This document shows, one piece after another, positions 38,101-50,534 of a stretch of 64,000 nt of DNA. The first letter of the stretch is position 1, and each line of letters opens with the position of its first letter. The notes under the pieces were generated by a model. The model was not told the origin of the DNA. It saw nothing but the letters and a program-made list of their open reading frames with translations, and did not search any database. Source of the DNA: Hibiscus mutabilis (taxonomy: Eukaryota; Streptophyta; Magnoliopsida; Malvales; Malvaceae). The position numbers were made by a program, and so were the translations under genes. The stretch spans positions 86,977,909 through 87,041,908 of the forward strand of contig CM033714.1 of NCBI GenBank assembly GCA_019671005.1. Direction: 5' to 3'.

Positions 38101-39700
38101 TCATTTTTCAATTCTCGCTCCCCTACCAAGCATCTCTTGGACGGTTATCTTGGTACAGTTTGACAATTTAGGTCGCGGTATTGGCTTCCCTTCAGCTATG
38201 AATGTTGCGTTAATGAACTCTAAAGCTCTGAACGAGCATTCCATGGTATTCTCAGTTCCCACACTGACTAATTTCCCTTCTATCACAAATTTGAGCTTTT
38301 GATGTATGGAGGACGGTACTACCCCTGCAGAATGGATCCAGGGCCTTTCAAGCAAACAATTATATGTTGGCTTGATATCTATTAACATTAACTCTATGTT
38401 ATAAATTGTGGGTCCAATAAGTAGTGGCACCTCAATCTTTCCGAGAACATTCCTTGTTGTACCGTCAAAAGCTCTTACAGTATTTTTATTTATTTTTATA
38501 TGTGAATTATTGACTGGTAGTCTTTGCAGGGTGACCATCGACAGGACATTCAGTTCTGACTCGTTGTCAATTAATACTCCCGACAGAACATAGCCCTTGT
38601 AATGTGTGATGATGTTTAAGGCTTTCACGAATCTTATTCCACCTTCGAGTATTTCATCATCAGTGAATGTTATGTAATTGTCAGCAGTAATACGATTTAC
38701 TATCCTATCTAGCTTGTGCACATATATGTCATTTGGCACAAATGTCTGATTGAGCACTTTTATTAAGGCATTACGGTGCACTTTAAAACATAGCAGTAGT
38801 TCCAAGATAGAAATCATAGCTTGTTGTTTCTTCAACTACTCGATAAAGTTGTATTCACTATATTTCAAAAATTTCAAAAACTCTTGATCATGTTCCTCAA
38901 TTACTAGCTCATTTATTTTGGGGGCGGGTTCTTCTCCAAAAATTTTCTCGGGCGCTACCACAACCTTTTCTTTTATCTTCTTCGCTTCTTTTGATGTTTC
39001 AAGAGAATAGTATCTACCACTACAGGTAAAGTACCCCACTTTATTTATTGTTTTTATACTGGGCTGCTCTTTCTTCTTCACTTCTGGTACTAGATTTGTC
39101 TCTACTGGTGATTTTACTTCCTATGATGTCTTACCTTCCTCTAGTATAGCTATATTGGCTGCATAGTTCCATAGAATTTTATGAGTACTTTTGAAGGCAA
39201 ATGGCGCGGGTGGCATAATCACAATCTTGGGAGTCATTGTTGGCTTTACACTAGATGGGATTTTGGTCTTAGATCTAACAGAAACAACCAAGGTATTATG
39301 AATTCCATACTTGACTCCATAATATTCGGAGGCGCATACATCCACATCTTTCTTCTCCCCGACTTTATCAAATAACTCTATTTCCTTGTTGTCCATCATT
39401 TTTTGTATCAGACTTCTGAACTTTAAGAAATGTTGAATCTCATGGTCATGTTCTTGATGATATTCACAATATACATCAGACGATACTTCTTTTTCTATTT
39501 TCATGCCCATTTCAATCATCCTGACATTATATATATGTTCAAATACCCACTTTAACGGAGATCTAATTTCTAATATATCTGCTTTCAATCTTTTTGCCTC
39601 GGCCTTTTCCTCAATAACATTCACCCATCGCCCACCGTGATTCGACAATGGATTTGCTGCAATACTAGGCTCATCAAATTTCAAAATCCCATTGTTGATC
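38101..39700 (-). pseudogene. Protease region of the Ogre-like element
   Basis: The 38101-38835 frame contains GVLIDNESELNVLSM near 38575, the aspartic protease active-site region (Tat elements usually have DNGS here; this copy has DNES), and later YNIELMLIDIKPTYNCLLER. The upstream frames 38836-39081 and 39121-39684 (KFDEPSIAANPLSNHGGRWV) are the gag-protease linker. Frames are separated by stops. Confidence 0.8.
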
Positions 39701-39705
39701 AGATT

Positions 39706-40985
39706 TTAAACCACATTTTTGAATATTGTACAGGTCTCAATTGTATGCCTCGGTATTCCGGCATTGAATTCACAATGTGCATCATGTTTGTACCATGAGG
39801 GATAAGGAGGCTGCATAGGGGTTAAATGATATGGCCTCACCAAATTCGCTTCATATAACTATGGGTATAACTCAACATATGACATTGGTATCGGTGTAAA
39901 GTTGATTCTATCATTATTAGGACTACGTGATTCTTTCTTGTTTGAGTTTTGGGAACCTCCTGACGTAGAACCAGGTGAAGTAATAGTTACATTCTTTGCG
40001 GCCTCATATGCACTGGTAATGTTTACCTCGTTATCTTTTCTTTTAAAGTTCTTACGAGAGCTCTCCTCACTCTCAACCCTGCCACTTTTAATAACTGCTT
40101 CAATTAGCTCTCCGATCATTACTATATCAGCAAAATTATGAGTAGCATCATTGATCAATCTATCAAACAATAAACTTTTTAATGTCTGCACAAACATATG
40201 AGTAACCTCACTTTCCAACAACAGAGGTTGCACTTGCACTGCAATGTCCCTCCATCTCTGAGCATACTATCGGAACGTCTCATTACTCTTCTGTTCCAAT
40301 TCTGACAGCATAACACGATTGGGGACCATCTCCATCACATGTTTATAGTGCTTAGCAAAGGCTCCAGAAAGATCCTTCCATGACCCAATATTTGCGCAAC
40401 TCAATTGTGTATACCATCTTGGTGCTGAACCGGTCAAACTATCCTGAAAACAATGTATCAGTAACTTATCATCTTTCAAATGTGCAACCATTTTCAATAA
40501 GTATATTGTAAGATAAACCCTCAGACAGGTGGTCCCATCGTACTTCACAAAATCATGCACCTTAAACTTTATAGGAAGAATCAGATCAGATATTAAGCTC
40601 ATTTTCACTGCACCTGGTCATGTCTCATTTACTCGCTGCATCTCCAACAAGCGATCCTCTAAAGTTTTACAGTGTTCCTCATACTTCCTTTCAATCTCTG
40701 CATGGATCTTTCTATCTCATTCAGAGTGTTTAGGTCAGGAACTTCTTCTCTGCTTCCAAAATTAGCCCCGACGTGTATTGGTTGACCAGGTGTAGCTCGT
40801 GTCAGATTAATTTGGACCTTATTCACAGGAGGAGGTCCCTTTGGCTGCACCCTAATGTGAGATGTTGTTTCAGCATGATCATCCTTGTCATTAGAAGCAA
40901 CCTCGTGCATTTTAGCTTTTCCGAACTCCTTTGGCCCCAATAGAGCAGTGAGCTGATTGATTATCTATCTCTGAGCCTGAGCGAA
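39706..40985 (-). pseudogene. Gag of the Ogre-like element
   Basis: The retrotransposon gag core is visible as KFKVHDFVKYDGTTC, DDKLLIHCFQDSLTGSAPRW and YAQRWRDIAVQVQP, interrupted by an in-frame TAG near 40268. The N-terminal part lies at 40659-40985. An in-frame TAA at 39706-39708 separates gag from the protease linker. Confidence 0.85.
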
Positions 40986-41292
40986 CTGGTCCTTCATAGA
41001 TTACTCAATTCTATCGAAACAATTTCGTGTTTTCGTGTGATCATTTTCCAAACTTGTAAGTCTGTCCTCTACAACCATTGACTTTGAGCGTAGACGAGTT
41101 CCGTATGAATGTAGAATGGTTGCAATTGTAAATCAAACTATCACATAACCTATTTGTATTAAAAATTTGCAAAATGTGATACCATATTTAAATGAATAGA
41201 TGTATGAATGCAAAAAACATCGGATTCATAAACTAGTTTTTAATAAACATTCATTAATTGAAAGGTTCAAATACAAGAAAAGATAATTTCTT

Positions 41293-43390
41293 TTACAAAA
41301 AACTACTAGCCCTAACTCCTAGATTGACTAATTCATGAAGCAGACGGGTAATAACTTCTCCATGCTCCAACTCGATATCCTCTTGCTTCAGCAGACTCGT
41401 TGCTTGTCTCGACAATTTCTGTACATATGAAACAACACCCCAGACCCGTCTCTTAAAGTTTACCAGCTCATCATTTTGGCGGCAGATGGTGCTCTGTGCC
41501 ACTTCATATTTATCATTACACGATCTACTTTTTTGGTATAGTTCTCCCTCGTAAGCTGCGAGCTTCTCCTTCAAGCCTTGCACTGCATTCTCCAACTATG
41601 ATATCTTCTTTTGTGCTCCTTCATTTTCTTGTTCCATCTTGATCTTGTCCTCATTATGGTATTTTGTGATCATCTGCTCTAATTGTGATACATGAGTCAT
41701 TAATTCAAAATTTCTTGCTTGTACCTCTTTTATCTTCTTCTTTAATTTGCTGTTGGATTCCTTTAGCTCCTTAGACTTCATTTCATACATCTTCTTATAG
41801 TCGCTCTTCTCCTTGGTCATATCATCTAGTTTTTTGATAAGTCTTTGATTGTTTTGCTTATCCCACCATTTTGTTTTGCTTTATAGTTGTTATGAATCTC
41901 CTGTAAATCTTTCAAAGCTTGATTAATCTTATTATTCTCTTTTAGCAAATCTTTTTCTTTACCTTCGTGAACGTTTACTTGTAATTTCGTCATTGTCAGC
42001 TCGTTATTGAGATCACTAATTCTCTTCTCATATTTCTTCAAATCCAACTCACTGTCATGTCGTAATTTTTCCAGTGCCGATAGTGCTCTCTTATCAAACG
42101 AAGTAGATGATCATATGTTTTCATGTCCCTTTCGAGGTAAATTATCATTTACCCTTTAAGCTCTTCATTCTTCATACCTCAGCATCTTGGTTCTTGCCAC
42201 GACTTCGCAGTTTGAGCTACCTTCGCCTTGTAGTCATTGGTTTTGTGCGGATATTCAAAAAGGGTCATACCTGCAGTGGCTGGGATGAATCGCCTCAAAG
42301 CAAATTATCTTGACACCAATAAAGGGTAGTAAGCGGTCCCTCCCTAAATTTATGGTAGTGGGACCCAATCCTTATCTCCACATTGATATAATAAAGATGT
42401 TCCATTTCCCAACCATGGTGCTTTCCAAACAATATCAGCATCATTCATTTCCTTAAAGTGCTCTTTCCACTGTTCTTCGCTTTTTTTCTCTATCGGGCAA
42501 CTAGTTAAATGTTCTTCTATTGATGAATAAGTGGTGATGTACTTGAGTGCTCTATGTGGTGTGTCTCATCTGTGTCCTCGAAACCATGTCTCAAGTAGTT
42601 GTGCGCAACCCTAAATTTCTATTCTTCAGATTTCTTGCATGCAGTCAATGATCTGTATGTTTCAGTCAGGATAGCTAGCACTGGATTCACCCCTTTCACC
42701 AGCCTTTCAAATAGCCCCACTGTAGATAAATCTATGTGCTCATGAGTTCTGGGGAACAATACTAACTCGTATATGCACAAAGCATATAAACTTCGCATCC
42801 TACCAAACTCATCTCCTGTCAAAATTAATTATTTCTAAACCCTCTAATTTAAACGCTACTTGTCCTCGTTCTGATCAGTACTGACACTATTGGCTATCAT
42901 CATTTCCAACCGTTCTTTAGTTTTCCCAGTGATCATTCCTAATTTATTTATAAATCCCGAATTGTTGTTTAGCCTTATATAAACCATGTCGCTCTTAACC
43001 CTGGGGCAATGTAGTAAGGCCTCATACTCTTCAAGTGTCAATTTCAAATCTACTTCTCCAAAGGTAAAGCAATTATAAGATGAATTTCAGAATTGGGCCA
43101 TTGCTTTGAGAAGTCCCTAATCTATTGGAGTGTATAACAGCAAAGTGATATCCCTGAACTCTCTCTGAAATGACTCTTTCATTTCCTTATCCCAATGTTC
43201 CTATATTTCCCTAACTTCTGGCAAACAAGCATTCTGATTGGTGTTTATCCTTACCTTGTTTTTCATTACTGAAACATCATCTTTGCATAGACTGCCCCAT
43301 TTCTCGTGTTGAATCTGTTCTGACCACGCCCAAACTGCAGTATTATCTTCTCCAAATTTCTTAGACCTTTCTGCCATATTGAACACTTCT
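41293..43390 (-). pseudogene. ORF1 upstream of gag (DUF7745-like, coiled coil) of the Ogre-like element
   Basis: Pieces in coding order are 43201-43386, 42856-43047, 42619-42822, 41826-42047, 41596-41820 and 41293-41595. The N-terminal part has FGEVDLKLTLEEYEALLHCP and YELVLFPRTHEHIDLSTVGL, resembling the protein encoded upstream of gag in Ogre elements (annotated DUF7745 in plant genomes, distantly like plant mobile domains). The C-terminal half is rich in Lys, Glu and Leu heptads, for example KKYEKRISDLNNELTMTKLQ, and should form a long coiled coil. The function of ORF1 is unknown. In-frame TAG (43201-43203) and TGA (43087-43089) interrupt it. Confidence 0.8.
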
Positions 43391-44033
43391 TGCTTAAACT
43401 AACTCCTAAACCCATGTCAAATAATGCAGCATAATGCGATTTTATAAGAAAGACAAACAAAACAAAAACAAAAAACTTGTGTCAGTACGGTGAAGTAATG
43501 TTGAAAACAAGCTAATAAAAATATTAACACAAAATAGACATTTAATATTAGCAAAGAAAATAACCAGAGAAAAGTATTTAAATCGGCTGCACCTGTCATA
43601 GGTCAATGTCTGGCTCTAGTGGGGTAGGCTTCTAAAACAGCATGTGGTGTTTGTTCTAGACTATGGGTTCCAAACTATCGTTACTGTCAACTACAACAGT
43701 AAGACATCGATTCAGTATCATAGGTCTCTTGTAATAGAGGCGTGGGCCCCACTACGCACAAGGTTAGTAATGTCGGAATAAGACAAAGATCCAAACTCGG
43801 AGCTGGAGAGCGTCACGTCGGATAATGTATTTCTCCCACTTAAAGGTGAAAAGCCCAGGTCGAGAGCTTATGCATGAATGACAGTTATATCATACACAAT
43901 AACTACCCTTATTCTTTCTGATAATTCATTAAATAATTTGTGGAAAAATTAAATTCAAATTACTACTTTTAATGCCAAAATGCCACGTAAAAATTAATTA
44001 GGCCTGACTCTCGGGTCTATTTTAAAAATTTTA

Positions 44034-44051
44034 TCCCCAGCGGAGTCGCCA
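44034..44051 (-). other. tRNA-Arg primer binding site of the Ogre-like element
   Basis: On the minus strand TGGCGACTCCGCTGGGGA lies 3 bp from the 5' LTR. It is complementary to the CCA-tailed 3' end of plant tRNA-Arg (ACG) as I recall it. tRNA-Arg priming is typical of Ogre elements. Confidence 0.8.
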
Positions 44052-44054
44052 AGC

Positions 44055-46587
44055 TGTCGCGACCGTTTTTAAAACCAAAGCGTGAAAAATAGTTCAGTGA
44101 TTGGGGTTTTGAAAATTTGGGTCTTGCCTTTTAAATTTTGATTTTTTTGAAAATCATTTGGAGTCGCCACTGATCACTTCAAGGTAGACCAGACACCGAG
44201 AAAACAAACCAGAAATTCATTTCATAAAAAATGGGTCCGGGAGTCGTTTACATGTGGGGAAGGATTAACACCCCCATGAACGCCCATTATTGGTGCCTTT
44301 TAATTTTACGTGGCATTTTGGCATTTTGAATAACAATTTGAATTTAATTTAACCACAATTATTAAAATTCTGAATAGGGAATCCTTTTATAAGAAAATAT
44401 ATTTTATCGAGCATGAGATTATAGACACCCAGTTGCTTTAGGGCATTTTAGTCCATACTCAAAAGTATACCTCAACATAAAAGGTTTGCATGACAAATTA
44501 TTTTCTTGTCAATTTTAAGTTCAAATCTAATTAAGGCTCTAATTAGTTTTAATTGTTTAAAGAATCTATGAATATTACCCAATTTAGGGTTTATGTGACA
44601 ACACCCAAATAATTGGTCATTGTCCATATTTAACCCTAATTTGATAATATTCCTAATAACTAATGATTCTAATTATTTAACCTTAACCCTAATTTAATTT
44701 TAAAATTAAATAACTATGTGTAATTTTGAATTCTAAGTTGAAACGAGTTATCAAACATTTGACTAAAAAACTCCCTTGATTAACATCTCATTACAATGAG
44801 ACACTAACCAAATTAGAACTTAAAAGTTTTCATTTGATATTCATTTAATTTCTAAAGTTATCTCTCTTAGTCAATTTAGTAAAGAACCTAAGTGTCAAGC
44901 TCTACTTAATTCTAAGATCCATGTTTTAAATCACCTAAGCAAATATACTACATGCGTGTCTTAAATCAAATGCAAGCATACAATAATTATAAAGCATTTA
45001 AATTGAATTAAAACTGAAATTTGGGACTAAAATGAATTAAATCACAAATTAAGAAGCTCAATTACAAATACATAGTAACTGGAATGAAAGAAGGATAAAA
45101 CTAAAGAGCTTAAACCTAAATCTATTAAAAGCCTGACCCAGCCCAAAGTTATCCGGCCCAAACAAAGCAGCCCAAAGATATTCCACTGGGTCGTTATCCA
45201 ACCCGGATAAAGGATGCGCGAACCCTATCCAACCCGCAATAAAAAAATGTGTGAATCTTCTTTAACCCATCTCTTCAAAACGACACTGTTCCAACTCGAT
45301 CTAAATTCTCTAAAACCGAGTTGGAACGGTCATTTGCAACCAGCTCTCTCTCTCTCTCCTTCTTCATTCTCTCCAAATGTTCTCAATCTATAACACCTAA
45401 AAAATCCAGAAAATATTTTGAAATGGATCAAAATCCACCATCAAGAACTCAATGAACTTCATATTTTTCGACCGAACTCTGCCTTAATTACCGCAACTAG
45501 ATCTTCAACCACTACTCTCCGATGACCTTTCGCCGTTCGCCGGCCTCCATCCCAAGCTTCGATCGTCTACAACATTACTTCGGCCGCCGCAAGGCAATTT
45601 TCGGTTACCGTCTGTCGCCGTGACCGAAACCCTAAAACACCATCGGCCTCTATTTTTCAACCTAAACCCTAATATGAAGCTTGTTTCGGCATAAACTCTC
45701 ATATTCCCCACCTAAATCTACCTAACCAAGCCCCGATCTCGCTCATTTTCGACTCTGCCCTATCCTCTTATCATTTTGGTTATTCTTCCTCACTATCTGA
45801 TCACTCACAAAGCCAAGATAAGCACTCATAACCTTTCCTTTTTCCGGATTCATCGTTATTTCTTGTTTTAAATTGGATTTTTAGGTTTTTGACTTTAGAT
45901 CTAGGTTCTAACTTGTTTGTTTAGACCGTTTCTGACTTTAGGTCTAGGTTTTTAGGTTACAGATCACTGTTTTGTATATTTGTGATTTGGATATGTGATT
46001 AAAACTACGCGTTGTTGCAGGGAATGAGATAGAGGTAAAAATATACCTCTTGATGCGTGCTTTCAACTCCGGCAAGCTTTCAGTGACCTTCCCTGATCTT
46101 CAACTCCAGCGATGGTGCAGATTTCACAGGTAATCTTTTTGTCTTCTCATCTCTTGTCTCTCTTCAATTATGACCAGCTATTTAATTCTGCCATTATTAT
46201 TTAATCATTGTTCTTTCTCTCCTATTTATAACAGGCCAAAGGATGACATCAGCAAGCAGCTTTAATCCGAGTGAACTTAATCGGACCAATGACTGCGCGC
46301 CAAGTGGCTATTTGAGCGGGCTGAAGAAGCACAAATGTGCTATTTGGGCTAGTATTTTTATTTTGAGAGAGAAAGAGTTTTGTATTGGGCCTTAGGATTT
46401 GTAGTTGGGCTTTTTGGGATTTTGTTTATGTAATGGACTCAAATATATTGTATGGACATTATTTGAACTCTAATGGATTATTATTTATTTATGTTGCTTT
46501 CTTATTTATCTACCTATTATTATTTATATTATTTTAGTTTTATTTATAGACATATATATAGGACCCGGACAAAATTAGAGTATTACA
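44055..46587 (-). repeat. 5' LTR of the Ogre-like element
   Basis: It is the right-hand LTR, the 5' LTR in element orientation. It aligns with 29870-32467 throughout. It has a (CT)n run at about 45345. Confidence 0.93.
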
Positions 46588-46734
46588 GCTACGTTGAGAT
46601 ACGATGAATATTGATAATTATATTCTCTAAGAGTCATTTGTCCATGATGATAGGTTGTGCTTTAATTTTGAGGCCCTTGTTAATCAACTAGTTCAAGGGA
46701 AATTATTCAACACATATGTTGTATAGTCGAAGTT

Positions 46735-46905
46735 TTTTCTTAAATAAGGGCTAAAGATTTAGTTTAGAGTTTAGGAGTTTAATTTGTATGGTTTAAAATT
46801 TAAGATTCACAGTTTTAGAATTATGGATTTAGATTTTAGTTTTTAAAGAGTAAATTTATAGAGTCGTGTAATCTTTTTATATAGTACATGTATAAAAAAT
46901 TACTC
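46735..46905 (+). repeat. Degenerate telomere-core TIR element
   Basis: Spaced TTTAGNNTTTAG-type heptamers lie between ends such as GAGTCGTGTAATC and TACATGTATAAAAAA, eroded versions of the termini at 2549-2825. No target duplication was found. Confidence 0.4.
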
Positions 46906-46971
46906 CTAGTTTAATAAGATATCAACAAAGCTTTATTTCGGTGAGGAAAGGTGTTACCACACATAATCAAC

Positions 46972-47003
46972 TATATATATATATATATTTATATATATTT
47001 ATT
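46972..47003. repeat. (AT)n-rich microsatellite
   Basis: Alternating TA/AT runs with short interruptions. Confidence 0.85.
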
Positions 47004-47934
47004 TTCAGTCTGAAAAAATATAGTCACTCCTTTTAAAAAATATCAATTAATTTAATTATTATTTAAAAAATTTAATGTATCGTCCCGATAAACCAACGGA
47101 TAGTTATCAATCGTCTCATTAATTTTGGTATGTCCGTATGCATTTATCTACTTCCATCGGCTGAGAAATGCCGAGATGGGCTAGTAAATGAAGTATTAAG
47201 TCATAGAGTCAAAGGAGGAAACGGATGCCCGCACCATGGACCTCTCTACTTCTAGCTTTAAACTGAAATTCCAAAAGGCCACCGCAGTGATGGAAGCACG
47301 CCCACCACAAAGTGTGCACATGCGGGTTTTCCTGACTTTGCATTTGCAGCAACAATAAAGATTACGGGTGCCCGCACTGCCTACATGACAATACAGCTAT
47401 GCCCTATAACCTCAGTCACTGCAAACAACTAGACCAGATCACCTCCCTCTATCTGTATATGCTCTTTAAAGGTCGTCTCTAAATTCAACAACTTATTAGA
47501 TTTATCGAAACGAATATGAGAATTCGAAGTCTGGTCGAATATGATGCGATGCAAGAACAACAAAAGCAACATCAATAAGACTATCTTTGATGTCTTCAAT
47601 GCTGATGTTTTGAAGATTGAAGAGGTCTAGTTTTGACCTTAAGAGTGCATTGATATAATTCAGTTGCATGATTTAAGGTTTGGATACATGATTTTATCTT
47701 CAAGATGTATGACCACTAAGTGATAGCAATGTATGCTCCTTCCTTAAGTTGGAGTCTTTACTACCCTAAAAAAGGACCCCAAAAAACCCTAATTCAGAAC
47801 CAAATACTTAATACAGTTGTGCTAAACTTGAAGGATATGAGTTATGTCTGATCAAATTCTAGCAGAGAAATTAAGGACTAGACTCTAGAGACTGGACACA
47901 AATGGTATCAATAGAAACATACAATACATATCTA

Positions 47935-49428
47935 TTACTTGAAAGGATTGTTGTACTCCCTATTTGGTTCTGGGATTGGACTCCACTCCCACAGCCGATC
48001 CGAGAACGTCGTTGGCGGAAGCGAGCCGGGTAGCATGTTGAGTGAAAGCTGTTGTGCCTGTGCCTGTGATTGTGTGGGCAATATCGAAAACTCGGATTGT
48101 TGTTGATGATGATGATAAGTATTGTAGTACTGCAGCTGATTCATTTGGTAGCTTACTAGCCTGTGAAGATCATCGACGACATTAGATGAAACAGAAGACG
48201 AGCCCATCGGAAAGAGAGTTGGGGAGTTGGGGACTAAAGAAGTGCAGCCTTGCTTGGATTGATGATTAAAGAACAGCCCCTCCTCTTCCATTATTCCAGA
48301 TGGTAACCCGAGTGGTGTTGTTCTTATGGGAGCCATTTGACGGAACGCATTCTGCTTGAAAAGTCCGAGAGTTGTTGTAGCATCAGAAGTACTACTACTA
48401 CTCCCATCAGTCTTGATTATCTTTTCGATCTCTATTTGTTGTGATTGTCCTCCTATAAACCCTTGAAACCTTTCCATCGCTTGTTGAGCTACATCTTGTG
48501 CTTGGGGATATCTTTTTTCTGTGTGCTGTCCTCTCGTTTGAAGACACCGGGTGAGCGACGGATGATCCTCGACTCCGGGTCTTTTGTAGACGCGGCAAAG
48601 CGATATTTCAGCCTGAAACATAAGGATTTAGACTAATACTGAAACTTTGGAACTCAAAGTTGAAGTTGTTATCAACATTGATAAGTTGAAACTTGAGTTT
48701 TCGAAAAGAGAAATTAGGGTTTGGACACTCGGACTTGTTCTCTTGTATAGAAACATACCTTTTGATAGCGTTCGGTATCGTGGTGAGGCAAGCGATACTC
48801 GTTCATAATCCAACTGCTCCGGATGCCTTTGGGAGCTTTCCCGGAGTAGAAGACTAGGGTTTTCTTGAGGCCAATGGATCGAGAATTCTCTCCTCGGATC
48901 ATGCGGTCAGCTCCCGTCGCCTTCCAGTAGCCTGAAGTTGTAACACGATTCGGTCGATCCCCGTTTCGGTACTTCCGATCTCTAGGCACGTAGAAGAACC
49001 ATTCCTTCTCTCCAATTGCTGCCATGGCTGGCGAGTGACGCCCCAGAAAATCAAATATACAAAAAAAAAAAACAAGAATCATGTGACTGATTGATTGTAG
49101 CTTGATCGATATAAATGTACATATGAAGAAGCATGATAGCAATTACTAGAGAGGAAACACACACACATCTATATATACCAGGAAGCTCCCAAGGGTCATA
49201 GCGATATAGATCAAGAAAAGTAATGAGTTCGACATTGAAGCGCTTTCCCTCTACCTTACGGCGAAGGTAGAACTCCACAAGTTCTTCCTCGGTAGGATGG
49301 AACCGAAAACCGGGCATCACCATGTCTTGCTCGTGCTCATCCTTGCCACTACTGCCGCTGTTGCTGTTGTTGTCGTCATCTAGGTCAACGTTCGTGGCGT
49401 TGTCGTTGCTCATGCCTGCTATCTCCAT
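47935..49428 (-). CDS. NAC035: NAC transcription factor, LOV1/NAC035-like, complete, three exons
   Basis: Exons 49179-49428, 48759-49027 and 47935-48612 join with GT-AG introns in phases 1 and 0 into 1,197 nt (398 residues). NAC subdomains are all present: A, PGFRFHPTEEELVEFYL (39-55); B, ELITFLDLYRYDPWELP (67-83); C, GEKEWFFYVPRDRKYRNGD and TTSGYWKATGADRMIRG; D, IGLKKTLVFYSGKAPKG and SWIMNEYRLP; E, EISLCRVYKRPGVEDHP at the start of exon 3. Intron positions match the usual NAC pattern. The C-terminal activation region is rich in Ser, Gln and His. From memory, the full set of subdomain sequences fits Arabidopsis LOV1 (ANAC035), a nuclear regulator that delays flowering and promotes cold response, better than JUB1/ANAC042. 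The acidic, Asn-rich N-terminus (15-36) precedes the domain. Met6 is an alternative start. Another NAC of the same subgroup is possible. Confidence 0.92.
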
Positions 49429-49521
49429 AAACTAACCAACCAACGGAGCTTATATGTAGAATATTACGACACTTGAAAAGCTCCTCTCCTCCTCCTTGGT
49501 GGAATTAGGCAGGGAAGCCCT

Positions 49522-49528
49522 CTTTATA
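49522..49528 (-). promoter_or_regulatory. Candidate TATA box of the NAC gene
   Basis: TATAAAG on the minus strand, about 94 bp upstream of the NAC start codon, would give a 5' UTR of roughly 60 bp. No initiator was tested. Confidence 0.45.
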
Positions 49529-49875
49529 CCCTAAGAGCTTTGTACGAACGAATGATCCAGCGGATACTGCAAGTGGTAGGCAGAGATAAGGTGTAGAGAA
49601 AGGGCTAAAGATTTGTCCTACTCAGCGACTTGTAATTTGTGAAAAAAGGGGTAAATTTTGAGAACTACAAAGGATTGAGGGCCTACAAAGGAAGAAGGTA
49701 TTCTTAAAGGTGTGTTAAGATGAGAAAATGACATGTCTCTAAAGAGGACAGGGTGGCCACTGCCATTAGCGGTGCCCTTGGACATTTCTTCCCTTTCCAC
49801 CATTTAACTCCCTTTAATTTCATTTCTTATAAAATCAAATTCATATCTATTTAACCCTTCCAATATTTTTTTTAT

Positions 49876-50100
49876 AAAAAAAACTTTGATCTATATGCAG
49901 TTTAGGCAAGTCTTTTAGTGTTAGTAGTTAGAGATTTAGTTTGGCATTTAAAGTTTAATTATTTAAGTTTTAATGTTTAGAATTTAAGGTATATGGTTTT
50001 GAGCTTAAGGTTTAGTTTTTAGGGATAAGGTTGAGAATTTATGATTTGAGAATTTAAGTTTTATAGTTTTAATTGTACATGCACTTGTCACATATATTAA
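49876..50100 (+). repeat. Degenerate telomere-core TIR element
   Basis: The left end AAAAAAACTTTGATCTATAT retains the family terminus; the interior is TTTAGNNTTTAAG-type heptamers; the right end reads GTACATGCACTTGTCACATA. It sits upstream of the NAC gene. Confidence 0.5.
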
Positions 50101-50105
50101 TAGAA

Positions 50106-50260
50106 GGAAAAAAACACTTTGATACACAGGCCGTATAAATTTTAGTTTACACGTACATTTTATCTGTAAGAGTTATGGTTTAAAGTTCAAGGGTTTAGAA
50201 TTTAATGTTAGTATTTAGACTTTAGGGTATATGGTTTAAAATTTAGTTTACACGTACCTC
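50106..50260 (+). repeat. Truncated telomere-core TIR element
   Basis: It starts GGAAAAAAACACTTTGATAC with CAGGCCGTATAAATTTTAG behind it, close to the intact copies, and continues into heptamers. Instead of the normal right end it stops at AGTTTACACGTACCTC, where a duplicated segment (50262-50534) begins. Confidence 0.6.
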
Positions 50261-50261
50261 T

Positions 50262-50534
50262 TCTCAAATATTAAAATTGAAAGATATTAAAAAGTAATTA
50301 AATCTGAAAAAATAAGGGATCAAAGCTTAATTTCATTAATTTGCGCCAAGAGGATCTTAAAAACAATAAACCAAAAATATATGAGAGAGACAAAGACTTA
50401 ATTATAATAGTTTTAAAACTATTAATGACCTAAAATGCAATTAAACCATTCAAAATTTGGGAGCAATTTCCCCTCCTACCTTCCATGTCCCTGACTATAA
50501 ACACAATCTATTGTGCACTTAATGTTATAATTAA
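50262..50534 (+). repeat. Direct repeat, copy 1 (about 272 bp)
   Basis: It begins TCTCAAATATTAAAATTG and ends TTATAATTAA. It matches 52255-52525 at about 95 percent by eye, same orientation, about 2 kb apart. No TG...CA ends, primer site or coding capacity. Confidence 0.9.

Larger units (their letters stand above)
29870..46587 (-). mobile_element. Ogre/Tat-type Ty3/gypsy LTR retrotransposon (16.7 kb)
   Basis: Two LTRs of 2,598 and 2,533 bp begin TGTCGCGACC and end ATTACA on the plus strand, flanked by the perfect 5-bp duplication GCTAC (29865-29869 and 46588-46592). Coding order on the minus strand is ORF1, gag, protease, RT, RNase H, second RNase H, integrase. The primer site fits tRNA-Arg. 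Large size, long LTRs, an extra ORF before gag and dual RNase H are hallmarks of the Tat/Ogre lineage. LTRs differ by roughly 10 percent by eye over the first 200 bp, and every ORF is interrupted, so the insertion is old and inactive. Confidence 0.93.
46593..47934. other. Intergenic DNA between the Ogre-like element and the NAC gene
   Basis: It contains a degenerate telomere-core element (about 46735-46905), an AT microsatellite (46972-47003) and, at 47150-47480, a stretch that is clearly less AT-rich than its surroundings but has no ORF. The last few hundred bases include the NAC 3' UTR. Confidence 0.5.
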
